Assembly: GCA_030035585.1 (NCBI GenBank)
Contig: CM057465.1
Coordinates: 4,067,501 to 4,131,500, forward strand
Origin: Dugong dugon
Taxonomy: Eukaryota; Chordata; Mammalia; Sirenia; Dugongidae
Length of the DNA: 64,000 nt
Reading direction: 5' to 3'
Shown here: positions 1 to 8,889 of the stretch, in pieces
How the letters are laid out: each line of letters opens with the position of its first letter
Numbering within the stretch: position 1 is the stretch's first letter
The notes under the pieces: generated by a model
Databases searched by the model: none
What the model saw: the letters and a program-made list of their open reading frames with translations, nothing else
What the model was told of the DNA's origin: nothing
Made by a program: the position numbers and the translations under genes

Positions 1-402
1 CATAGTAACCCTATGTACAACAGAACAAAACAGTGCCCGGTCCTGTGCCATCCTCACAGTAGTTGCTATGCTTGAACCTATTGTTGCAGCCACTGTGTCA
101 ATCCATCTAGTCGAGGGTCTTCCTTTTTTTCGCTGACTCTACTTTACCAAGCATGATCTCTTTCTCCAGGGACTGGTCCCTCCTGATAACATGTCCAAAG
201 TATGTGAGACAAATCTCGCCATCCTTGCTTCCAAGGCGCATTCTGGCTGTACTTCTTCCAAGATGGATTTGTTCATTCCTCTGGCAGTCCATGGGATACT
301 CAATATTCTTCACCAACACCATAATTCAAAGGCATCAATTTTCTTATTCTGTCTTCCTTATTCATTGTCCAGCTTTTGCATGTATATGAGGTGAGCTCCT
401 TA
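1..402 (-). mobile_element. RTE (BovB-like) LINE, 3' fragment
   Basis: Read on the minus strand, this matches the last ~400 bp of the RTE family that recurs through the window (compare 29332-29760 and 60948-61372). It carries the C-terminal end of the reverse-transcriptase ORF and the short 3'UTR. The 3' tail is cut by the window start. A 71-aa open segment at 107-322 is a decayed remnant of that ORF. Identity rests on recurrence of the same sequence in many copies here and on the RT motifs of longer copies. Confidence 0.85.
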
Positions 403-975
403 CCAGGCTTCTAATGTACCCTTTTATGGGCTAAGGGTTTTTTCTAGACTCATCCCTTTATGCCTAAGATCAGAAACTCAGAGTTAGAAACCACCATCAA
501 CCTCCCATGGGATGGCAGTGTGGCAGCAGGCTGGCTGTTACTATTCCCACTGCCATACCCCCTGCGTTCAGCACCTTCCACCCCAGCGAACTCCCCAGAT
601 GCTGCCTGAATTGAATGTCCAGCCCCAGTCTGCCCTCCTGCCCAGCACCTCCCCTCTGTGTGTGCCAAGAGCCTCCCTGTGCTGAGCTCCATGCAGTGCT
701 GTGACCCAGTCCAGGTCTGGCCTCAGGGAGCACACAGTTCAGGAAGGAGCAGTCAGGCCAGGGAGCAGGAGATTGCCACTCCAGGGCCACTGGGAGCACG
801 GGGCTGTGCACAGCTGCTTCTAAGGACTGGAGAAGCTTCCTGAAATTCCTCGCCACAGGGTAGAGCCTGACTCTTTCATTATTGCATTCTTGGTGCTTTC
901 AAGCTGGCTAGAGTCAGCTTGCTGGATTCTCCTCCTATTTTTCTGCCCGTGCACCTGTGTGTGTGCCTCCCCTAA
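403..975. other. No gene seen; unique GC-rich sequence
   Basis: Moderately GC-rich sequence (about 500-830) with open frames in several phases and no recognisable domain. I see no splice-flanked exon and no repeat family I can name. Confidence 0.5.
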
Positions 976-1222
976 ACCACAACCCCCTACACAGACACAG
1001 GGATGCATACACATATGTACGTACATGTGCACAATCACATATACACATGTGTACACATAAAAATGCACAAATGTGCATGCATATGCACATAACCCATACG
1101 TACAACACGTATACGCACTCTCGTGCACATACACGCACATGCACACACACATGCACAAACGTGCACACACTCACAAACACACATGTGCAAACATATACAC
1201 TTTACACACATACATGCAAACA
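976..1222. repeat. Degenerate CA/TG-rich alternating purine-pyrimidine tract
   Basis: About 245 bp made almost entirely of alternating pyrimidine-purine steps (ACATGTGCAC-, ACGTACATGTGC- and CACACACATGCAC-type words), interrupted by only a few non-alternating bases. It is a decayed (CA)n microsatellite. All open frames across it give His/Thr- or Cys/Val-rich low-complexity peptides and are not genes. Confidence 0.85.
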
Positions 1223-1637
1223 TGGATTAAATTTTGTCCCTAGAAAAGATATGTTGAAGTCCTACCCCCAGCACCTGTGCACATGACCTTGATTGGAAAT
1301 AGGGTCTTTGAGTATGTTGTCAGTTAGGTTACCAAGGGGTCATACAGAGGTGGGTGGGTCCTGATCCCATCTGAGTGGCGTCCTTATCAAAGAGAAGATG
1401 AGGCACAGAGACAGACACAGATAGACGGCATGGCACGTGGAAGACACCAAGGATGTGAAAACACGTGGACACACCAAGGATGCTTCGGTCTACCGGAAGC
1501 CAGGAGAGACGAGAAGTGCAGCCCTGTCACCATCCTGAATTCAGACTGCTGGCCTCCAGAACCGTGAGAGAATAAATTCTGCTGTCCTAAGCCTCCCAGT
1601 TTGTGGTACTGTGTCACAGCAGCCCTTGGAGACTCGC
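1223..1637 (+). mobile_element. LTR fragment, MaLR-like solo LTR
   Basis: Resembles the 16562 and 25473 copies: a GGATTAAATTTTGTCC-like start, GTTGAAGTCCTA, a tract with CCTTATCAAAGAGAAGA, then CCAGCCTCCAGAA-like text with AGAGAATAAATTCTGC, the usual polyadenylation-type region of this LTR group. An AfroSINE follows directly, so the 3' end is truncated or interrupted. Assignment to the MaLR superfamily is from memory of the consensus style, not from a search. Confidence 0.65.
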
Positions 1638-1803
1638 AAAAAAAACAAAACCAACCCCACTGCCATGGAGTCAGTTCTGACTTCTGCTGACTTTATAGGA
1701 CAGAGCAGAACTACCCCATAGGGTTTCCAAGGAGTGACTGGTGGATTCAGACTGCCAACCTTTTGGTTAGCAGTCAATCTCTTGACCACTGCACCAGCAT
1801 ACA
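1638..1803 (-). mobile_element. AfroSINE, short form
   Basis: Minus-strand copy. The tail-side sequence (TGGAGTCAGTTCTGACT) and the body (ACAGAGCAGAACTACCCCAT) precede the tRNA-like head (CTTTTGGTTAGCAGTC ... GACCACTGCACCA). AfroSINEs are restricted to Afrotheria, which makes this a lineage marker. Confidence 0.9.
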
Positions 1804-2204
1804 TGCACCAAACTCCATGTTCCTCCTCTTCCCTTTGCTCCAGGCATTAGGACAGGACAACTTGGGGGCCAGGTCTTTTTCAGCTGACCACATTTACTTC
1901 AACTTCAGCCCAGGGGACGCCTCTTCTGAGAGGCCTGGAGAAGCCCCTTCCTGCAGTCTTCGTCCCTCAGACCTTGCGGTACTTGGGGCTGCCCTCATAG
2001 GTGTTCTGGTGTCCTGGGAGTCAGGAGCTGCAGGAAATGCCTTTGCCAGACTCACCAGCGAGGGAGGGTCTCAGGACAGGGTCCTTGTCCATCTGTGTCC
2101 CCAGACCCTGACCCTGACTCAGTCTGTGCAGTCAAAGTCAGCCAGGTCAGCCTGGACACACTTACGCGCTGGGATTAATAAACAACCCACTGCTCATGTA
2201 GACA
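1804..2204. other. No gene seen; unique sequence
   Basis: Contains part of a 209-aa open frame (1763-2392) that begins inside one AfroSINE and ends inside the next. It has no domain signature and is judged fortuitous. Nothing else recognised. Confidence 0.5.
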
Positions 2205-2432
2205 GTTGCAATATTGTTGTTGTTGCTGATAAGTGCTGTCAAGTCGATTCTGACTCATACATAGCAGCTCCATGTGACAGAGCAGAACTGCCCCGTAGCG
2301 TTCCCTTGGCTGTAATCTTTATGGGAGCAGATCACAAGATCTCTCTCCTGTGGAGCTGCTGGATGGGTTCAAACTGCCAACCCTTTGGTTAGCAGCCAAG
2401 CCCTTGACCACTGAGCAACCAGGGCTCCTTAC
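2205..2432 (-). mobile_element. AfroSINE, long form
   Basis: Minus-strand copy with the ~45-bp extra body segment (GCTGTAATCTTTATGGGAGC) that marks the longer AfroSINE type. A GTTGTTGTTGCTGATAAGTG tail side is on the left and the head, ending CAACCAGGGCTCC, is on the right. Confidence 0.9.
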
Positions 2433-3356
2433 ATTTTTAGTGCCAGCAATAAGTACAACTGAAGCAACCCTATTCCCTTGTGGATAATTTGCTGTTTTCA
2501 CTTCATTTCTAAACAGGAGAGAGTTCTTGATTTACTTCTGTTGCCTTTAAAATAGCCACGGACGTTAACTCCCTGAGCAAAGTTTAAAGAGAAATACCTA
2601 AAATTGATGCCTCACCTCAAGTGAGAAAGCAGAAGCAGCGTGCATTAGCAGCAGGTATTAAAAGGAGTCACTTAAGGGCTTAGTGCAGCCAGGTCAGATA
2701 AATGTGCTAATGAAGAAGAATTACAAAAGCAGCGAGGGTCTTGGCACTGTTTCCCAGCCACTGGGTGGATGCCGGGGTCAGGCAAAGTGAGAGTGGCTCT
2801 GCTGAGGGGCCCCCACCCTGGGGAGAACCCTCTGGGAGGCTGAACAGGACACCTTCGCCTCTCTCTCAACCTCTGCTCACATCCCTCTCATCCTTCAACC
2901 TTCCTTCTGGGCTTAAGTTCACAAAACAGCTACCTGCAGGCTTTCCACCACAACAACATCCACATGTGTCATTCCCCGCCTCCCACCCACTTTTCCAGAC
3001 AATCCAAGTACGGGGACTGCAGTTCCTGGGAAGGATTTCGTATTTTAAAGGACCCCCAGGGTTGGTTGGTAACCTTCTGATTTAGGGTAATTCCCGCGAC
3101 TCCGTGTTTCCCAAAACGGCAGATTGAAACCTGGCTGGGCTTTTGGGGATTGAGGAAACAGACACAAGTAAGGAGTATAAGCAAAATTTTCTTTTTTACT
3201 ACGCTGCAGACTTTTTTAATTATTATTTCTACAATAATACTTAGCATAGAGATTTTTCCCAAGAGTATTTGACCTGAATAGAGCAACTGTTGGTGTCTCC
3301 CTTGAAAACCACGGGGTCATTCTGAGCTCATTGGTGATAGATTTTCTGCAGTTACG
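2433..3356. other. Unique interval; possible conserved noncoding block at 2555-2730
   Basis: No repeat or gene recognised. The 2555-2730 segment is AT-rich, free of recognised repeats, and dense in homeobox/nuclear-receptor-like words (TTAATG, GTTAACT, AGGTCAG). That texture is typical of conserved noncoding elements, but only alignment could show conservation. Confidence 0.3.
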
Positions 3357-3365
3357 CATAACAAG

Positions 3366-3532
3366 GAGCCCCGGTGGCACAGTGGTTAAGAGCTCGGCTG
3401 CTAACCAAAAGGTCAGCAGTTCAAATCCACCAGCTGCTCCTTAGAAACCCTCTGGGACAGTTCTACCCTGTCCTATAGGGTCACTATGAGTCGGAATCTA
3501 CTCTATGGCAGTGGGTTTGGTTTTTCAGTATA
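3366..3532 (+). mobile_element. AfroSINE, short form, with TSD
   Basis: Complete plus-strand copy: head GAGCCCCGGTGGCACAGTGG (A box) and AGCAGTTCAAATCC (B box), body GGACAGTTCTACCCTGTCC, tail TATGAGTCGGAATCTACTC then GGGTTTGGTTTTT. The 9-bp repeat CATAACAAG flanks it (3357-3365 and 3533-3541), a convincing target-site duplication. Confidence 0.93.
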
Positions 3533-3541
3533 CATAACAAG

Positions 3542-3772
3542 CGCTCTGGTGGTGCAATGGTTAAGCACTCAGCTGCTAACTCAGAGGATGATAGTGCAAG
3601 TGCATGCAGAGGTGCCTTGGAAGAAAGGCCTGGCAAACTACTTCTGAAAAATCAGCCATCAAAACCCCTATGGAGCACAGTTCTACTCTGAAACACATGG
3701 GGTCGTTATGAGTCAAAAATCAACTCAACAGCACCTAACTAACACATAACAACAACAAAAACAAGACAAAAA
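3542..3772 (+). mobile_element. AfroSINE, long variant with GGAAGAAAGGCCTGG body
   Basis: Plus-strand copy starting immediately after the TSD of the preceding AfroSINE. The head TCTGGTGGTGCAATGG is followed by a diverged body (GCCTTGGAAGAAAGGCCTGG) and the tail TATGAGTCAAAAATCAACTC ... CAACAACAAAAAC. It is a different subfamily from its neighbour, so this is adjacent insertion, not tandem duplication. Confidence 0.88.
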
Positions 3773-3775
3773 ACC

Positions 3776-4260
3776 CAAGTGTTAACTGAACCGAAGGAAC
3801 ATTTATTTTCTCACACAGTGAGAAGCTCCAAAATGGATGCCCGGCACTGGTTCAGCAGCTCAGGGAGCTCAGAGGCGGGGCCTCTATGTTCCCTTATTTT
3901 TTCCTTCCAGGCCTCAAGGTGGTAACTGCTGCTCCTGCCATTTCATCTACACTCCAATGGGAACAAAAGGGAAAAATCATCAGACAAAAAGATTTCCTGG
4001 ACACCTTCAGTGATATTTGCTACCCTCTCATGGACCAGACTGTCTCAGAAGGTTGGTCACCCCTATCTGCAAGGGGAGTTAGCAAGAGTCATTATTCTGC
4101 CTGGCTTCCCCTAGCAACACCAAAGTCATTGTAATAAGCAGAAACAGAAAGATAAGTACTAGAAAGGCAAACATCAGTTTCTCCCCCAGCTAATGAAACA
4201 TATCCAACTAGAATCTAAATATAGTTCATCGATAGGAAAAATATTAAAAATTTATATATA
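3776..4260. other. Unassigned interspersed-repeat-like sequence
   Basis: Contains ACATTTATTTTCTCACACAG, text common in minus-strand LTR relics, and a CTGGCTTCCCCTAGCAACA stretch. I suspect an old LTR or DNA-element remnant but cannot assign a family. No gene seen. Confidence 0.3.
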
Positions 4261-4261
4261 T

Positions 4262-4425
4262 AACTAAAACACCAAACCTATTACAGTGGAGTCAATCCGG
4301 ACTCACAGCGACCCTATAGGACAGAGTAGAACTACCCTGTAGGGTTTCCAATGAGCAGCTAATGGATTTTAACTGCCGAACTTTTGGTTAGCAACCAAAT
4401 GCTTAACCAGTGAAACCGGTGAGCA
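4262..4425 (-). mobile_element. AfroSINE, short form
   Basis: Minus-strand copy with ACTCACAGCGACCCTATAGG, ACAGAGTAGAACTACCCTGT and a head ending CTTTTGGTTAGCAACC ... AACCAGTGAAACC. The 19-bp minisatellite begins within 10 bp of its head end. Confidence 0.9.
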
Positions 4426-4433
4426 CTAGAACT

Positions 4434-4712
4434 TCCGGGACTGTCTTGTTTTCCCGGGACTGTCTTGTTTTCCCGGGACTGTCTTGTTTTCCTGGGTCTG
4501 TCTTGTTTTCCCGGGACTGTCTTGTTTTCCCGGGACTGTCTTGTTTTCCCGGGTCTGTCTTGTTTTCCCGGGACTGTCTTGTTTTCCCGGGACTGTCTTG
4601 TTTTCCCGGGACTGTCTTGTTTTCCCGGGACTGTCTTGTTTTCCCGGGTCTGTCTTGTTTTCCCGGGACTGTCTTGTTTTCCCGGGACTGTCTTGTTTTC
4701 CCGGGTCTTGCA
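4434..4712. repeat. 19-bp minisatellite, about 14.5 units, with AAT higher-order pattern
   Basis: Tandem unit CCCGGGACTGTCTTGTTTT, starts at 4434, 4453, 4472, 4491 and so on every 19 bp to 4700. Units are almost identical and differ mainly at one base: GGGACT (A) or GGGTCT (T). The order is A A A T A A T A A A A T A A T. Each unit carries a CCCGGG palindrome (CCTGGG in unit 4). Because 19 is not a multiple of 3, open frames exist in every phase; none is a gene. Confidence 0.97.
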
Positions 4713-4841
4713 AGTTTCCTACCTTTGAAGGGGGTACAGTCTTATCCTTCTCTATCACTCATTTTAGTGGAAAATGTTTGAGTTTTCCTTCTCTGACAGG
4801 TTTCTGCCTTGCACAGTTTCCAGTTTTCATAGGTTTTACTA

Positions 4842-5057
4842 TATATATATATATTGCTGTTGGGTGCTGTCAAGTCAATTTTCAACTCACAGCAGCCCCA
4901 TGTGACAGAGTACAACTGCCCCACAGGGTTTCCTAGGCTGTGATCTTTACAGACGCAGACTGCCAGGTCTTCTTACAGAGGAGCCCCTGGGTAGGTTCCA
5001 ACCGCCAACCTTTCGGTTAGCAGCCAATCTCTTAACTGTTGTGTCACCAAGACTCCC
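4842..5057 (-). mobile_element. AfroSINE, long form, preceded by a short TA run
   Basis: Minus-strand copy starting GCTGTTGGGTGCTGTCAAGT after a short (TA)n run (4842-4853). It contains ACTGCCCCACAGGGTTTCCT, the long-form GCTGTGATCTTTACAG segment and a head at CTTTCGGTTAGCAGCC. Confidence 0.9.
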
Positions 5058-5985
5058 GATACATTTTAGATTTATTTTTAAGAAAATAAATTCTGTTTCC
5101 CTCCCAGGTCTTTGTACTGATGGTGAGTATCTTCAAGGCTCGGCACGCAGGATCATCTTCAGTGTGCAAATGGTTTATTGACAATGAGAAATATCCTTCA
5201 CTTGTCTGGGTTATAAAGTATTTGCTTTACTCCAGAGTTTCAAAATCCCGAACGCTGACATCCAATCACGTATTTGTTTGTTTGTTTTTGTTTTTGACAG
5301 ACGGAAGTATTGAGCTCGGGAAAGGAAAGGACAACCAAGTAATGCCTTTGGACTTTTGAACACTGTGGCTATGAAACCTGGCTACAGAATCTCTGAAGAC
5401 TGGATGGTCGAGGTCATGATTTTGATTATTTGGCTGGAAACTTCTCTGTCAGGGAGGCAATGGCATTTTGAACTGTCTGTTGATCAAATGGCATCCTCCA
5501 GGTTGCTCAACGGCTCCTGTAACTAAACGGAGCAAGGAGTTTGAGTTATGCTTGGAGCAGAGAGGGATGTCTTAGGGGGATAGGACAGGGAAGGGTGTTC
5601 TAAGAAAGGGCCAGTGGATAAAGCTACAGAGGGCTGAAAGCACAAGGGTTACGAATGGGTTTGGTTTTGTTGCTTGGGTTTGTTTTGTGGGGGAGCTGAG
5701 GGAGGATGGCATGGCCCACCAGGTCCTATGGCACTGCTGGGAGAGCGGCAGGCAAGGCTGGACACTCAGGAGTCTTGGGGATTCCAGGGCCTCAAATCCC
5801 AAGCAAAGGAGATGGAACCTCACCCCACACCCTCGATAAGCTTGTGAGCGGATTCATAGGGGCACCACTGTCCTATCTGCTTCTCGATTAACTCAGGCCA
5901 GCTGCAGAACTAGGACTGGGAGAGGAGGACATGGGGCTGGAGCCAGGGAGAACTGTGGGAAGATATTGCAATGGTCTCTCCTCAG
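5058..5985. other. No gene seen; unique sequence
   Basis: AT-rich at the left, GC-rich G/A-runs at the right (5690-5960). No repeat family or exon recognised. Confidence 0.5.
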
Positions 5986-6545
5986 CTCCCTAGTGCTGTT
6001 GTAACAGAAACACCACAGGTGGGGATCTTTAAAGAGAAGACATTTATCTTCTCACAGTTCAAAAGGCTAGAAGCCCAGATCAGGGCTCTGGCTCTAGGGG
6101 AAGGCTCTCTGTCAGCTCTGGGGGAAGACCTTGTCTCTTTCAGCTTCTGTTCCTCGGTTCCTTAACAATCCTCATGTGGCATCTATCTTCTCCCTGTCTG
6201 TGTGACCCTGTAGGACAGAGTAGAACTGCCCCCATAGGATTTCCAAGGCTGTAATCTTTACAGAAGCAGACAGCCACATCTTTCTCCCATGGGGCCACTG
6301 GTGGTTCAAACCACCGACCTTTAGGTTAGCGGAATCAACTCCACGGCAAACGGTGCTTTCGGTTCCCTGTGTCTAATCTGCTCTTTTTCTAACTCAGAAG
6401 TGATTAGGTTTAGGACACACCCTACACTGACATGTCCTCATTAACATAACAAAGGAAACTATCTTCCCATATGGAATTACATCCACAGGTACTGGGGTTA
6501 GGATTCCAATACATATCTTGGAGGGACACTATTCAACACGTAACA
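5986..6545 (-). mobile_element. LTR (MaLR-like), interrupted by a SINE
   Basis: Minus-strand LTR of the group seen also at 33667-34103, 34697-35317 and 53117-53626: TAGTGCTGTTGTAACAGAAA, ACATTTATCTTCTCACAGTT, CAGCTCTGGGGGAAG, CATCCACAGGTACTGGGGTT and an end in CTATTCAACACGTAACA. It is split at about 6198-6363 by an inverted AfroSINE. Confidence 0.75.
6198..6363. mobile_element. Inverted (twin-primed-looking) AfroSINE inside an LTR
   Basis: 6205-6330 reads as a minus-strand AfroSINE body, from GTGACCCTGTAGGACAGAG to the head-proximal AGGTTAGC. It is followed directly by plus-strand AfroSINE tail (GGAATCAACTCCACGGCAAA ... CGGTT). In normal AfroSINE order these two blocks are adjacent, separated only by about 8 bp (TATGAGTC). 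TCCCTGT at 6191-6197 and 6364-6370 is a plausible TSD. Confidence 0.7.
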
Positions 6546-7121
6546 AGCCCCAATTAGAGACCATGAGGCCCTCAGTTACAGTGGTGATGTGGAGAGATAA
6601 TCGAAGGTGGAGTCAGCAACACTACTGACCCCTGGATATAGTTTGTGAGGCTAATAGTGGCATCAGAGATGGTTTCCGAACGCCTGACCTTGGTGCCTTC
6701 TTGGGCACAGTTCCATTAATTCAGCAGAAATGTGTAGGGGAGAGATGGTCAGCAGACGATTTGCTGCAGGAGACTGATGCTACATAGGAGGCTCAGACAC
6801 TGATGAAGTGGGCGTCATCAGTGAGTGGGAGGCGATGAAGCTGGGCAGGTGGGACCCCCGGGAGAAGGAACAGAGCCTGGGAAAGGACAGAGTCCACAGG
6901 GGAAGCAGAGGAGGAAAAAGAGAGAGAGCAGTTTTCTGGAAGCCACAGATTCAGGAACAAGAAGAGATCAAGAGTGGCTGGTGCCTAAGAAGGGCCAGAG
7001 AGTAGAACACAGAGAGAGGCTGCTGGGCGGGGCTGTTGGAGGACCCATTGTTATGATCACTCTGTCCTGGAACTCCACTGCCCTGGACTTCTCCTCATCA
7101 TTTCTATTAAGCGGTTTTCTC
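6546..7121. other. No gene seen; unique sequence
   Basis: GA-rich stretch at 6800-7020 with open frames but no domain. No repeat recognised. Confidence 0.5.
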
Positions 7122-7425
7122 ATCTGTTAATTGCCTTCAAGTCAGCTCTGACTTATGGCGACCTTATGTACAACAGAACAAAACATTGCTCGGTCTTGCA
7201 TCATCTTCATGATCATTGACATGTTTGAGTCCATTGTTGAGGCTATTGTGTCAATCCATCTCATGGAGGGTTTTCCTCGTTTTCCCTGACTCTCCACTTT
7301 ACCAAACAAGATGTCCTTGGCTACTTTACGAAACACGATTGGTCTTTCCTGATGATATGTCCAAAGTAAGCAAGCCAAAGTCTTGCCATCTTCTCTTCTA
7401 AGGAGCATTCTGGTGGTGTTCCTCC
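7122..7425 (-). mobile_element. RTE LINE, 3' fragment
   Basis: Minus-strand copy starting at the tail (TTGCCTTCAAGTCAGCTCTG) and running into the C-terminal part of the RT ORF (a decayed 88-aa open segment at 7142-7408). 5' truncated. Confidence 0.85.
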
Positions 7426-7941
7426 AACAATCATTGTCTTCATCTGTACTGTCATTTTAAGAAACAATTTCCAGTTAACATTAAAAACACCAAAATGCTC
7501 TCAGTCTAGTTTCAATTTTTTGGAAGACGTCCATTCCCCAGAATACATGCTCTGCTGGAAAAAAATGATGACTTACAACTGACAGATGTAATCTGAGGTG
7601 TTAAACACATGGATTCGATTAAAGGGAACTAGAAATACTTACTGCCCATCAACCCAGGTCATACAATCAAGAGCCAGCAAGGAGAGGTCACCCTGCTCTC
7701 GCCCCTCCCGACCTGCACCCCTAGGTCCCCCGCTCTGCTTCAGGTCTGCAGTGAGCTCTTTTCTTTCAAGCTGATAAATGTCAGAGAGCCTGAGCTGGCC
7801 CTTGAGGCAGCAGGGCTGTCCATTCTTCATGGACAGCTGTGGTAGGCACTGGCCAGGACCCAGACAACATCAGAAGTGGCCCCTATAGGAGCAGTTAAAA
7901 AGCAAAATTGATGCTAAATGAATAATTACAAGTGTGATGAG
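7426..7941. other. No gene seen; unique sequence
   Basis: No recognised exon or repeat. A 63-aa open frame on the minus strand at 7639-7830 has no domain features. Confidence 0.45.
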
Positions 7942-8290
7942 GATTGTTGCTGTTAGCTGCCTTGGAGCAGTCTTCTGACTCATGGAAACCTCATGTACAA
8001 CTGAATGAAATGCGATCTGGTCCTGTGCCTTCCCCATGATCAGCTGTGTGTCAGACCATTGTGATCTGTAGGATTGTCATTGGCTACTTTTCAAAAGTAG
8101 ATCACCCGGTCTTTCTTCCTCATCTGTCTTAGTCTAGAAGCTCCACTGAAACCTCTTCAGCATCATAACAACACCCAAGCTTCCACTGACAGACAGATGA
8201 TGACTTTGCATGAAATCCATTGGCCAGAAATTGAATCAAGGTCTCTTGCATGGAAGGGGAGAATTCTACCACTGAATCACCACTGTTCCC
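7942..8290 (-). mobile_element. Composite SINE: tRNA-Gly-like head + RTE-derived body + RTE tail
   Basis: Read on the minus strand, the element starts with a segment very close to tRNA-Gly(GCC) (8217-8289). It continues with RTE 5'UTR-like sequence (GTTGTTATGATGCTGAAGAG, GAGGAAGAAAGACCGG) and ends in the RTE/AfroSINE tail (CATGAGTCAGAAGACTGCTC ... TAACAGCAAC). The 58003-58250 copy shares the same internal junction (CTGACCCACAACTGATCCTG against CTGACACACAGCTGATCATG) but lacks the tRNA head. So this is a mobilised family, not a chance fusion. Confidence 0.8.
8217..8289 (-). pseudogene. tRNA-Gly(GCC)-derived SINE head
   Basis: The minus strand reads GATTCAGTGGTAGAATTCTC (A-box region, nearly identical to tRNA-Gly), then a decayed anticodon arm, then CTTGATTCAATTTC (B-box position, from GGTTCGATTCC) and GGCCAATGG, matching the tRNA acceptor 3' strand. 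It is a diverged RNA-polymerase-III promoter head of a SINE and not a functional tRNA gene: the anticodon stem and B box are mutated. Confidence 0.75.
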
Positions 8291-8672
8291 AGAGGTAAGG
8301 ATTAAGGAAGGGATATGCAAAATGCAAAACAGGTGCAGAACGAGGGGATTTTAGCCAGTCCAGACACAGGGTAACCTTCTGAGGGGGATCTGCGTTGAAG
8401 CCAGTCTTCAAAATCAACAGAAATGTATCATCTCCTGAAGCTGGCACCAAATGCTGAAGTCCTCATGAGATTAGTGCAGGGATCCTGCCAAATCAAACAG
8501 AAATCACAGCAGAGGCTGACCCTGCTCATTCTCCAAGGCTTCATCTAGGCACCACCCTACAAGGAAGTCTCCCTTCTTGGGGTCCTCACAGGTCCATCAA
8601 CCTTGTGCAGTCCCCGGTTACCACTCATTTCTGTCATGATAAACTTCAACAAAGTATTGTTACTTCTCTCTG
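8291..8672. other. No gene seen; unique sequence
   Basis: No recognised exon or repeat. It ends at the left TSD (8673-8689) of the minus-strand L1. Confidence 0.5.
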
Positions 8673-8689
8673 AGAAGTCAATTTTTTTT

Positions 8690-8889
8690 TTCTTTTTTCT
8701 TTTTTTTTATATTTTATTGTACTTCAGGTGAAGGCTTACAGAACAAATAGTTTCTCATGAAACAGTAGTACACATGTTGTTTTATAACATTGGTTAACAA
8801 CCCCACAACATATTAAGCCTCTAAATTCTCAACATTTTTTTTTTGATGAAAATACAGATAGCCAAAGATACACCGTTTCAAAAATTTTT
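8690..8889 (-). other. Residual L1 3'UTR end of the minus-strand copy
   Basis: Corresponds to 45320-45500 of the intact L1: GAAACGGTGTATCTTTGGC, then a short A run, GAATTTAGAGGCTTAATATG and the CAATAAAATAT polyadenylation signal. The upstream 3'UTR modules present in the other copy are deleted here. Confidence 0.9.

Noticed and set aside
820-1286. Cys/Val-rich and His/Thr-rich frames (up to 116 aa)
   Set aside because: Translation of the CA/TG microsatellite.
1763-2392. 209-aa open frame on the plus strand
   Set aside because: Begins and ends within two AfroSINEs, has no domain, and its composition is that of noncoding DNA.
4410-4781. Open frames of 87-150 aa with a repeating FPG(L/T/S)VLFSRDC-like peptide
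   Set aside because: Pure translation of the 19-bp minisatellite; open in several frames on both strands. Also not CRISPR: no spacers, and the host is a mammal.
8217-8289. Functional tRNA-Gly gene
   Set aside because: Anticodon stem and B box are mutated, and the sequence is continuous with an RTE-derived SINE body.
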